A stretch of DNA of 64,000 bases, taken from assembly GCA_021234155.1 (NCBI GenBank), contig JAJEKV010000066.1:5097360-5161359 (forward strand), given 5' to 3'. The stretch is from Isoetes taiwanensis (Eukaryota; Streptophyta; Lycopodiopsida; Isoetales; Isoetaceae). The notes under the pieces are model-generated. The model was given only the letters and a program-made list of their open reading frames with translations, made no database searches and was not told the origin of the DNA. Both the position numbers and the translations under genes were made by a program. Below, piece by piece: positions 21,440 through 31,611 of this stretch. Position 1 is the stretch's first letter. Each line of letters starts with the position of its first letter.

Positions 21440-22251
21440 AATCATATGGTATTCGACACTCCAACCACCCACCACCCATTGTTAAGTCCGACTCTTACCA
21501 CTCTCGACCATACATGCCAACCCCCGCAGGCCTTTGGGGAACCGCTTGTTGATCACCCCGTATATAACCGATTGCCGGCTTCTGACTCGGCCGCTCAGAC
21601 TCATCTCTCTCAAGTGTGCGCGCTTTGTTTCATCTTCAGCCTGAGCCGGGGCTTTCTACGACATCGACCAATGCCTCACTTTACCAACTCATGCAATTTG
21701 TGAAGCCGCGACATGAGCATCTACATGAGGCTTGTCTTGTCGAGAAATTGCCGTGACAGCTCTCGCATGCCCCATCTTGCACAAGAGAGCTTCATACTCC
21801 AATCTATGCACCCGCTGGCAATCTCGCATCCATAGGTGGGTGAGGTTATTTCTTTGACTTTGACCCGCCCCGGAGGGTCTATATGTGTCGACTATCCGCT
21901 TGTTGTGACGGTGCATGGGCTACTTCTCATTGCGGTAGCGGCGTTAAGTATGTCGCCCCTAGTCTCCCTACTCTCCACCCTTCCCTGCCTCGAGCCATGG
22001 TATGTTTACGCTCGCTGGGATAGAGCAATCTATAGGATGTCATCAGGGGTCGCTTCTATCGCGGTTGCCTTGAGTGTGCTAGCCAAGACCATTTTCTGCC
22101 TAAGCTTATACAGCCCCTCCATGCCGGGTGGCATGTCAGCTCGCGGGTAGGATGAGATCATCACATGACAATCAATATGTGTCTTTGTTGCATTGGTAAG
22201 TTGCCAAATGTGGTATACAATGCGATTCTCGTGATCTAAATGGATCTTCAC
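21440..22251 (-). other. GC-rich coding-like relic, unassigned
   Basis: The minus strand shows frames of 73 codons (22030-22251) and 75 codons (21689-21916) whose translations look protein-like. The first has 'PPGMEGLYKLRQKMV'; the second is rich in Arg, His and Leu with a possible helical stretch 'RVHRLEYEALLCKMGHAR'. The GC content is similar to LINE-1, so this could be the 5' ORF of a LINE or a gag-like ORF. I do not recognise the family. Confidence 0.25.
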
Positions 22252-22259
22252 GCGCTAAC

Positions 22260-23307
22260 TATGTAAGCATATTAATAACTTTATATACCCTTTCATTTGG
22301 TTGCATGCCAAAACAAAATACAAATGTAAATATTTTTTTCTATAAGATAAAGTTCTAAAGTTCTATCACATTTGATTCTTCATAGTTCAAAGTGCACGTA
22401 AAAATCCTTTGAAATTTACGCCGCATCTAAACTATAAGCAAGAAAATCCCAATAAAGCATCAAAACTCACAAATCATGAGACTAGATATCTATTATTAGG
22501 CTGGATTGTCCTCGCGACTTCAATCCAAAGGGATACTACAATCCGGCCATATCCTATTCCTCCTTCCCTTTGATTTCATATGCAGGGCCAAATCTCAAAT
22601 CCAAATTCATATGGGGATGTATTTTCATATGATGTGTCAAAGTGATAAATGTTTTCTTCCCTAAGCTCATTAATCACCGCCTTTCCTTGTGCATAAATAC
22701 AAAAGTGATCAAAGGCCAACATCTTAAATGTACGCTCATCTCACTAATTAGTTTCTTTAACACCAACACCGTGATAACTGTAGTGGAGCAGCTTGAAGCG
22801 CCAGTAGCATTATATTGGTCTTCAACATACCATGAGTTTCATGGAGAAAGAGAGACCAAGAAGTTTTCCATTCTCCCATTGCTTCGAGCAAAGGTAATCA
22901 AGATTGAATTTTATTTTTCTCCTTTGCGGATTCTTACATCATGCGTGAGATGGTACCGCAAGAAATGCTCTAAGTTGTTAATGCCGTTAGTTGATCAAGT
23001 ACTTAGCCCATACGCAACATGCCCGTTGTTCAGCTTATGGGTTATAGAATGGACATGATCAACTCCGGGTAATAGTTAAAATCATAAAAATGTCGAAAGA
23101 ACAATTGAAAAATCCATAAATAAATAAATAGTCGTACCGTAAGCCCTCTCTCTATTAATCGTCAATTGGGATCCTATTCTTACAAATGTTTTCCATCATA
23201 ACCTTGCATTAACAACTACTTTGTGAACAGGAAATAAATGAGAATCACAACACTTCCTACCAAATTTGGCTTCTTTCTAATGTCTAGCTATCTCGCATCA
23301 CATCATT
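22260..23307. other. Spacer, no gene assigned
   Basis: AT-rich. A plus-strand frame of 138 codons (22642-23058) lies here. Its length is within what chance gives for this composition and it matches no family I know. Confidence 0.35.
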
Positions 23308-24480
23308 TGCTCAAGCCTTAGATAAATGATGAAACATGAGTAAAGTGTGTGATAAAAAAGAGATCAACTTAATGATCATCATGAAAGCATTCACCGCACT
23401 CGTGTCTACACCCGACAAATGATCGGGAAACATTGCAAGTATGTAAACTCAAACCCGAGAATCCTAAACAATCAAATCATAAATTTTGGCATTACGGACT
23501 ACATTATCAAATGGACAATCCCAAAATAACCAAACATAAACTTTGCACAATGCATTGGGTGCATCTACACGATTGCCCACCATTAAAAAATGCCCGATAA
23601 CTTGTTTTAGGTTTGGTACTGAAAAGAAATAGCATGCATGTGAGTCAAAACTTTCACAGTAAAATGACTGCTGTATGAAAGAGGCCATTAGGATCAAGTG
23701 CTTGGTTAACGCCTTTTGCAAAGTTCTTCCATTTAAAAGCCTAGTCTACTTGATTACAACTTCGTAAAACTTGCTTTGAGCTCCATATGAGATACTAAAA
23801 GCTTCCTCGGACGTATAAGTTTTGCATCAAGGCACAGCGATGACGACTTTCGACATGGAATAGTAATACCTAAGATCCAAGCAATTGTTTCCCTTGTGGT
23901 TTCGCTGTTAACGACATTGCCCCACTCGGGATCTTGCCCCTCAAGCCAAGTACAAATATAATAAGTAGCAATTTTCTTTAGTGTTAACTTAAAGAACACG
24001 ATCGAAGGCCAAAACATTTTGTGGCAAATGGAAGAATGCAAAACCGTGCATGAGGATCAATTGCCATCAAGTAATGCATCTTTATGTTGGACCAATCGCT
24101 TGTAAACTTTAACTTCCTTCAATGCAAAATCCACCTTCTCACCACAAAAAGGCAAAGATATAAAGCAAGTATTGAAGCGAGTCAATTAATAAAGGAAAAT
24201 GCATCTAATCCTTCGCTCAATGCACCTTGCGTAAATCAATGATCAAATCCATGGTAATGCCTAACGCTTCATCAAAATATGAAAATCAAAGTATGCAAAC
24301 ATCTCCATAACCGACATTAGGGTTTGATATACCGGCTTCTCAAAGCAAATCCTATCCATTTCCATGGCGTTGCCACGTACCAAAATAAATGTTGTATCAA
24401 GCGACTTTGCCTATGCAAATCCCCATCCATGTATGTAACATGTCACATATTGCAAAGTCAAAATGTTGTATCATTTAATA
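23308..24480. repeat. Repeat family A, copy 2 (3' part missing)
   Basis: The copy starts with the same 'gctcaagccttag' block as 784 and follows copy 3 (29685-30640) closely, including the 'atggaagaatgcaaaa' and 'gccatcaagtaatgcat' blocks that copy 1 has lost. Homology stops at 'atgttgtatcatttaatat' near 24480, so the half with the TATA block is absent. Confidence 0.75.
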
Positions 24481-27400
24481 TAGTTTCCATCAATATCACG
24501 TTTGCCACATTCTCGCAGCGGGTGCATTCCCTCAGCATCCACGCCGCCGATTTCAAGGGAATCCTATTTCCATTCTTCATGCTTCAAAGACCTACTGCAC
24601 AAAGCAAATCGTGAGTAAATTGATCATAGTAACCGGATCTTGCGCCCCCAATCAGATATTAGTAGTAGCAATTGTCTTGATTTCGCTTATGTACCGGCCA
24701 CGCTTGCCGCCGCCAAACCGGAATCCAAATTCCAATTGCGCTACCCTATACAAAAATCCTATCCATTTAACATGTCACATGATCAACTTTCATGGCCTCA
24801 TCAGCCTTAAACTAGTTGCCCTCCTATGCAAAAGAAGGGAAAAAATTATAGGCATTATAAATAGCCAAGGGTGAGATAAAAATGCCCTTCCCCCAATAAG
24901 GCACCTTAACATAAGGGCAAATCTCTATTTAATGTCAATATTAATATATATTAAGAATTTTTACGCGCGCTGCTAACGCTTCTTCCTCCAACCCTATCAA
25001 TAAGACTTTACGATATGTTCTAGATATTATCTTAGTTTGAGATTTCGTGATACTTCAGCTCTACAATAGGCATTCTTGAATTACACCTGATGAAGCAAAT
25101 GGGTATTAGTTGTATTTTATGTGGTGCGGTTTCACAACCTTGCCTTGAAAAAGCCTACTTAATCCAGCGCTCTATTATCTTCCATAAATCGCATTGAAAC
25201 TCGTAAAAGATTTTGGTCCGCCTCTGTTGCCCAAGTAGAAGTAATCAAAGGCTCTTTAAAACCGCTTTGTCTTGAGGCTTATCGTAAAAATGCCTACTTG
25301 ATTCTCAATCCCCGCTTTTAAACTATAAAGCAAGATGATCTTTACGAACCCGAGGGTTCTCCCGGATCTATGGTTCGGAGAATTGGCAATAGAATCCCCT
25401 TCAATGGATTGGATACCATCCGTTGCTCGCTCCTCCAAAAACAATTTGCGTTGGGTTTCATCCAAATTCTTAGAAAATCCTCATTTACCCATATAAGGAC
25501 ATGGGTGTATTTATAGGCTCAATGCAATTCCCCAAGTATGAGATATCTCTACTTGGGCTCGTGGAACTATTGCATTAATTGGGGCTCTATTCAACCTCTC
25601 AATAAACACTCCTAAAGCATTTTGTAGTTCTAGAATCATTCTCAGAAAAGCAGATTATCAAAGCTCAAAGGGTTCTTTTGAATATCTTACTACAATCTAT
25701 TAAATTACTTTGAATATCTACCAATTAAATTACCTTTATTACCAAAAAGAGGTGCCTAACATCTTTTAATGGATCGCATTAAAAGCGCTAAGCTAGGATT
25801 ATTTCAATAGGATAACATTGCAAACTCTATGAAGGTGCTCTTCTTCGTATGATATAGCAACATAGACACATCGTGATACATCAAATATAAGCTTAATGAC
25901 TTCTAAAATGAAAGAATAGGAACTTATTTCAATAACAACAACAAATGTGGTATCAAGACGTGATTTTGTCCATAACTAGCCTATTTCTTTGGCATCGCTT
26001 AGAGTTTAGAACTTCAATAATCCTTCCGCTACCATAGCCTCTCTCGCCATAGCCTATAGAACAACGTAAACTGGGGCATCTAATAGAAAGAGGCCTCAAA
26101 AATATTTGCAAAGATTCACGGAATCGGCTCAATACAATGAACACTGTGACTGGGATGAAGAAAAGCACAAGGAAGGAGAGTATGATGGGGATGGCAAACA
26201 AGACAGAAGCCCTTCTTTCATAGGCTTCGTGAATGGAAGCAGTGGCAGCCACGTGATATCCAAATACCATGCTTACTTTTGCAATACTTCCGCAGTAATA
26301 ATAAGTCTTTAAAAATGCGCTTGTTCCGTACCGCATCATCGTAAGCCCTCAGACGTGATGGGAATTCCAGATGAGATAGGGATCCATGTTTGGAAAACAT
26401 CCAAATCGAGCTTTTGTGCCTTAGGCTTGATTTTCTCCTTAAGTCTTTGCAGCTAGCATTGTACATGCATGAGCAACCTTAATGCTTTCTTCCCCTATCT
26501 ATTCCGCAAACATCGCCATGTTTTTAAATTCAAAGGGTTTTATGCAGAAAGCTCAAATTTTATGATAGAGGAACAGGCGGGGCGTGGTTTTTCAAGTGGA
26601 TTCGGGGTGCTGGTAAAAAATAGATGGCCACTATTCTCAGAACCGGTTCAATGCTCCGCCATCATCTCATGAAGATGGGTTTTGAAGTTTATGCATCCAT
26701 CAAAGGTGAGAATCGTGGATACCGAGGGATTGAAATGCAGGAATACCTTACCTTGAGATAACGCCGCGGGCTCTATGGATATGACACCAAATCATTACTT
26801 TTGGCCCATCACCCTGGGATCCCCGCAAAAGATAGCAATGATAAAAAGACCGTGAGGAATTTTTGTTCTGCTTAAATTTAGAACTGTGACCTATCTCTGC
26901 ATCTCTGCACTAAAAAATGCAGCATGTTACCGGTGTTTGGAGCGTAGCCTTCTAAAAAATCGTGAGCCAAAGATTCTCCGGCCATGGTATAATTTCTTTG
27001 ATTCAATGCTCCTGCATTGTATTGAGATTCAAATCGATTCACTTGGAGTCGCCAAAGCCCGCAACCCACCCCTTTTTGTGTATCCTTCTTTTAATTTTCC
27101 CTCCATGGTTCCAAGGTTGTTCCAGAATATTCTCGCAAAGCATGTATCGAGACCTAAAAATGGCCCAAACTGATTTACAGTGTATGCAAATTTGTGCTTA
27201 ATCCGCAAGCCCTCCCCGTTTTGTATCAATGCGGGTTGTGGCTCTCCTCAATAAATGCAAGAATGCAAAATTGCAAAATGTTCCCCAAAAAAATTTTGAC
27301 ATTTGGCACGCGATGCAATGGAGCATCAAGGAATCTTAAAGAATAGAATCAAAGTGAATAAGCTTTATATATGTTTTGATAAGATTTAAATATATTACCT

Positions 27401-28579
27401 AATTTCGAAAAGCAAAAGGAAAGAGAGAGAGAAAAAAAAGGGGAGAAAAAATTGGAATGGCAAAGAACGGAATGGCTGTATGGAAACGGATCTGTGAAGA
27501 TCAAGAGGGAAGGAATAAACGCTTCTCCCTTCCTCTCCTCGTATGCACTCCAGCCAGTATTGGCCCTCAGAAAGTTTCGGCTCCTGGCCGATCGCCAGTA
27601 ACAAAACCCAACCTCAGAGCACGCCGTGATCAATCCGCCCTTCCGGAGAGCGTTCCTAGCTCCTTCCCATTCTCTCTTCCCCGCGATTTTTTCCAATTCC
27701 GCCTATCTCAACATCTAAAGAGTTTTGCCCTGGGTTCAGATTTTTGAAGATGAATCCCTATATCCAACTAAACTCCACCGCGTGGACCTGATTCTTTTAT
27801 GAGCTTTGCCTCACGCATTTTAGTTCTACCTTTGCACCTGCATTGTGTTGAAGCAATTTCAAGATGTAAGCGCAAGATGCAAAGCTGAATTTGATAGGAC
27901 AAAAGTTCAAGAAATTGGTGCATGGCATTCGATTCAAAAACAAAGTTAGTGCTTGTTTCCCAATTTTTGCTTGCATTCTTTCTTTCTTTGCATTCTTTAT
28001 TGTCCATACACTACAATAAATTTACAAAATTTGAATTCACAAACATGATTTACATTCTATTTACATTCGCATCAATTGTCTTGATATTCGTGAGGCAAAG
28101 GTAAGCCCTGCTATGGCAAATGATTTCCAGTGATTCCTACTTCACAAAGTGGAATGTGAAAGGATTTCAAAATTGAATAGCATCAAAGATCTATGATAGA
28201 AGTAGATTGAGCTTCAAAAGCTTGCATTTGTTAATGTTCATGTCATTAAATGGTCCAAGAACATGGAAGAGTTAGATTGGTCATCCATTTACAAGGAATG
28301 GATGAATGCAAAAGGGAGAGGCGTATTGGGGAATTGTAGAAAAGTTGTTTGGTATTTGATCTTTCTTGAACTCATGCATATAAGCTTTGTTTTCTATAAA
28401 TTATGCTTCTTTGATGATAGATGTTATTTTATTATGAATTTTGTGGTAAATAAGGGCAGCTATACAGCTATGGAATAAAAAGGGCTGATAAAAAGTTTAA
28501 CCTTCCCAAAAAAAAGTGCACCAAAATATGCCTCTTAGGAAAAGTAGGTCTACTCCCTTATAAGCTGAACCCCCCGGCC
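24481..28579. other. Spacer, no gene assigned
   Basis: About 4.1 kb of AT-rich sequence. A minus-strand frame of 128 codons (25953-26339) has one strongly hydrophobic stretch (about residues 49-70) and could be a membrane-protein fragment; I cannot name it. A purine-rich run lies at 27408-27456, followed by a GC-richer patch to about 27740. No repeat of families A-D was seen. Confidence 0.4.
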
Positions 28580-29450
28580 ATGCATGTTGAGATTGAGATT
28601 GAGATGGGGACGGGACTTAACATTCAGAATCTCTTAACTTATATGAAATCGCCAATCGCTGTTTTAGAAGTTTCTGGTCTCAAGCATCATAAATCGTGAT
28701 GTTGTCTACCAAGGCAATGCGCACTAACCTACCACAATAAAAAGTCTCCCCTAGATATGTATATGGGAGGTTTCCACTCCAACCTCTAATCGAATATTGC
28801 CATGTGGCCTCCGCTCTTACATGGACAAGGCCGCCATCTTTTAGCTATATATACATGACATGCCTTGATGCACCCAACCCAACATTAATCACAAGCAAGC
28901 ACAAGTAAGTTTAAAATGGTGTTTAATTTGATGTTGTATTCCTACTCTTTGAATTTCACACCTACAAGAGATCCTTTTATTTTCAAGGCATCCGCTAAAA
29001 GTTTCTTTCTCAAGTACTGTGGGTAATCTTTCTAGCCTTTCATGCATCCATTGCAAGTTTCTAAGCTCTAGCAAGGCAATAATTTATAAAAGATCCAAAC
29101 TGCTACAATGTTCTTAAAACCATTACGCAAAATCACCGATGTGTCAATTTTAAAAAGGATGCGTTGCCTATAGGTTCAAGTTCAAAGGGGCTTATCTGCT
29201 CTACTATGGTCCCACCTGTGGTAGGCACGCTACAAATCAACTGAATCCATATTGATTGCAACGCAAGTTTCCAATGCAAAGTCATACAAAGTGAAATGCT
29301 AGATCTACCAAGATATCATGAATAAAACTCGGGAGGGTTCTTGGTATATATATGTGCTTCCATATTAAAGCTCTGAAAGAATAAATAAATTATGAGTGAG
29401 TTTATCCTCATCCTCATATACAAAAAGAATATATATTGTCAAGTATGATG
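28580..29450. repeat. Repeat family A, copy 4 (3' half)
   Basis: This aligns with 6480-7285 and 30725-31595, from the 'gagattgagatggg' block to the end of the family. It includes the TATA block at 28846-28853. It is followed by a LINE tail and block D, and then immediately by copy 3, so two A units stand in direct tandem. Confidence 0.78.
28846..28853 (+). promoter_or_regulatory. TATA-like box in repeat A, copy 4
   Basis: A tatatata run lies downstream of the conserved 'acatggacaaggcc' block. It is followed by 'catgacatgccttgatgc' and a leader-like 'cacaagcaagcacaag'. This is the best-preserved version of the block in the window. Confidence 0.4.
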
Positions 29451-29454
29451 AGAA

Positions 29455-29535
29455 TGTTCTGAATGGAATATAATAGGCTTTTATCGTCTACGGAGACCAA
29501 TCGGCCTATGGGTCGCAAGATGGGGGCACAATGCA
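29455..29535 (-). repeat. LINE 3' tail fragment
   Basis: The block 'ggcttttatcgtctacgg...caatcggcctatgggtc' is the family signature seen at the 3' ends of LINE-1 and LINE-2. The microsatellite part is reduced to a few imperfect units (ggaatataatag). Confidence 0.65.
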
Positions 29536-29539
29536 AGAT

Positions 29540-29684
29540 GTAATTTCAATATTTCGTTAACCATAACTCAATTTAGATTTTGATTAGTAGACAACAAGAA
29601 TTTAAGTAGATCTCATATTCTATATTGCGAGTCACTAACATTCTCTCATGTATTCAATTCAAGAAAAAACATTACATTACTGGC
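29540..29684. repeat. Repeat block D, copy 2 (partial)
   Basis: This matches 10300-10450 ('atttcgttaaccataactc', 'attcaattcaagaaaaaac') and stops where A copy 3 begins. Confidence 0.65.
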
Positions 29685-29785
29685 CGAGAATCCTAAACAA
29701 TCAACATAAAACTCTCAGACACCTGATTGGTGCATCTACACTTTAATGCCCTACCATTAAAAATGCCTATGTTTGCAATTGAAAA

Positions 29786-29858
29786 TGGAATAGAATAGAA
29801 TAGATTTTTTAACGTCCGCGGAGACCAATAGGTCATGGGACCCACACAATGGGCTAGT
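29786..29858 (-). mobile_element. Severely 5'-truncated LINE insertion
   Basis: About 73 bp (tail ggaatagaatagaatag, then the 'acgtccgcggagaccaa...catgggaccc' signature) interrupts repeat A. The other copies read 'tgaaaagaaatagcatgca' without a break; here gaaaa precedes the insert and an A-run plus gaaatagcatgca follows it. The comparison proves an insertion of just the LINE 3' end, a typical product of aborted target-primed reverse transcription. Confidence 0.75.
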
Positions 29859-30981
29859 AAAAAAAAAAAGAAATAGCATGCATAAGTCAAAAACTTTCAT
29901 TATAGCAAATGACTTGCATGCGTAAGGAAAGAAACCATTAAGATTTGCTTATAACGCCTTTGCAAAAGTTCCTTCCACGAAAAAGCCTAGTCTACTTGAT
30001 TACAACTTCTAAAACTTGCCTTAAAGCCTTCCCTATATGAGATACTAATCCGCAAATTGCTTCCCTTTGTGGTTTCAAGTACAACCCATTGCCTCACCGG
30101 GACCGCAGCCCGTCAAGGCTACAAATATAATAGCAGCAAATTCTTCTTAATGCCACCCTAAAGAACAAAGAGACCATGAAGGCCAAAAATATTTTTGTGG
30201 CAAAATGGAAGAATGCAAAATCCATGCATGAGGCTCACCCGCCATCAAGTAATGCATCAGCCTTCGCTTGGACCAATCACCCTCCAAATGTGGCGTATTA
30301 CAAGTCATTAGCTTGCTATAAGTCATTAGCGACCACCACCTGCGAAAATGCATTCCAACGCCTCGCTCACGAATTCCCGAGAAATCACGATACAAACCCA
30401 TGGCACGCATCACCATCGTGGCCGATGAAATTCTAGAGCATAACATCTCCAGAATAATAATCGCTATTTATAACCGACATTATGGTTTGACATATTCAAA
30501 AGCCATGTAAAATCCTATCCATTTCCATGTATGTTACCAAATTCAAATGTTGTATCGCATTGCCTATCCAAATCCTATCCATATAACGTGCTGTTATGTT
30601 GCCACTCAAAATGTTGTATCATTTAATATAAGCCTATCAATTAATATATAAGTCATTTAATATTGTATCATTTAATATAAGCCTATCATTTGATATAAGT
30701 CAAAATGTTGTATCATTTAATATATGTTGTGATGTTGACATTGAGATGGGGACGGGGACTTAACATCCGTAACTTAACTTATATGAAACATTTTCTTGAA
30801 TCACGTGTTTAGAAGTTTCTGCCTCAAGATCATACCCTGGATGTTATCTACTAAGGCAATGCTGCGACTAACCTACCGCTGAAAAAGTCTCCCTAGATAT
30901 GGATATGGAGGCTTCCACCTCCAACCTCTTAATCGACATTGCCATGTGGCCCGCCTCTACATGGACAAGGCCATCTTTAGC

Positions 30982-30992
30982 TATATATATAC
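30982..30992 (+). promoter_or_regulatory. TATA-like box in repeat A, copy 3
   Basis: A tatatatata run after 'acaaggccatctttagc' is followed by 'catgacatgcc' and a 'caagcaagcacagccaag' leader-like stretch. An ATG at 31058 opens only a short frame. Confidence 0.38.
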
Positions 30993-31601
30993 ATGACATG
31001 CCTTACGCACCTAACCTAAACAATAACACTCAAGCAAGCACAGCCAAGCAAGTGAAATGGTGTTTAAATTCTGATGTTGTATTCCTACTCTTTGAATTCT
31101 CACACCTACAAGATCCTTTTTATTTTTCAAGGTATCCCTATTAAAGTTCTTTTCCTCAAGTACGTATAATCTTTCTAGTCTTCTAATCCATCGCGAAGTT
31201 TTCAGCCTCTAGCAAAGCAATAATTTATAAAGATCCAAATCAAGCAAATGTTCTTAAAACCATTACGCCGCACCGGATGTGTCAATTTCAGCAAAAAGGA
31301 TGCTACCGCTGTGTTCAAAGTTCAAAGGGTTTTATTCAAACTCTAAATATGGTCCTACCTGTAGGCACGCCTACAAATCAACTGGAACGTATATTGATTT
31401 ACCCTGTGTTTCCAAATGCAAAGCCATACAAAGGAAATGCTAGATCTACTAAGATGTCATGAATAAAACTTGGAGGGTCTCTTTGCTATATAATATTATT
31501 ATATGCTTCATATTAAGTTTGAAAGAATAAATAAACAAGGAAAGTGAGTTTATCTCATCTCATATACAAAAAAGAATATATATCACAAGGCGATGCAATG
31601 G

Positions 31602-31611
31602 AAATGGAATG
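31602..31611. repeat. Target-site duplication of LINE-2, left
   Basis: The ten bases aaatggaatg recur exactly at 34288-34297, directly outside the other end of the LINE. Confidence 0.7.

Larger units (their letters stand above)
29685..31595. repeat. Repeat family A, copy 3 (most complete)
   Basis: About 1.9 kb covers nearly the whole family. The left half matches copies 1 and 2; the right half matches copies 1 and 4. It contains the uninterrupted copia target region near 30590-30610 and a small LINE-tail insertion at 29786-29858. Several short plus-strand frames exist (for example 30899-31144) but none is kept in the other copies, so this is not evidently a protein gene. Confidence 0.8.

Noticed and set aside
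22642-23058. 138-codon plus-strand frame
   Set aside because: No family match; AT-rich, biased to hydrophobic and Lys/Ser residues as expected for random AT-rich frames.
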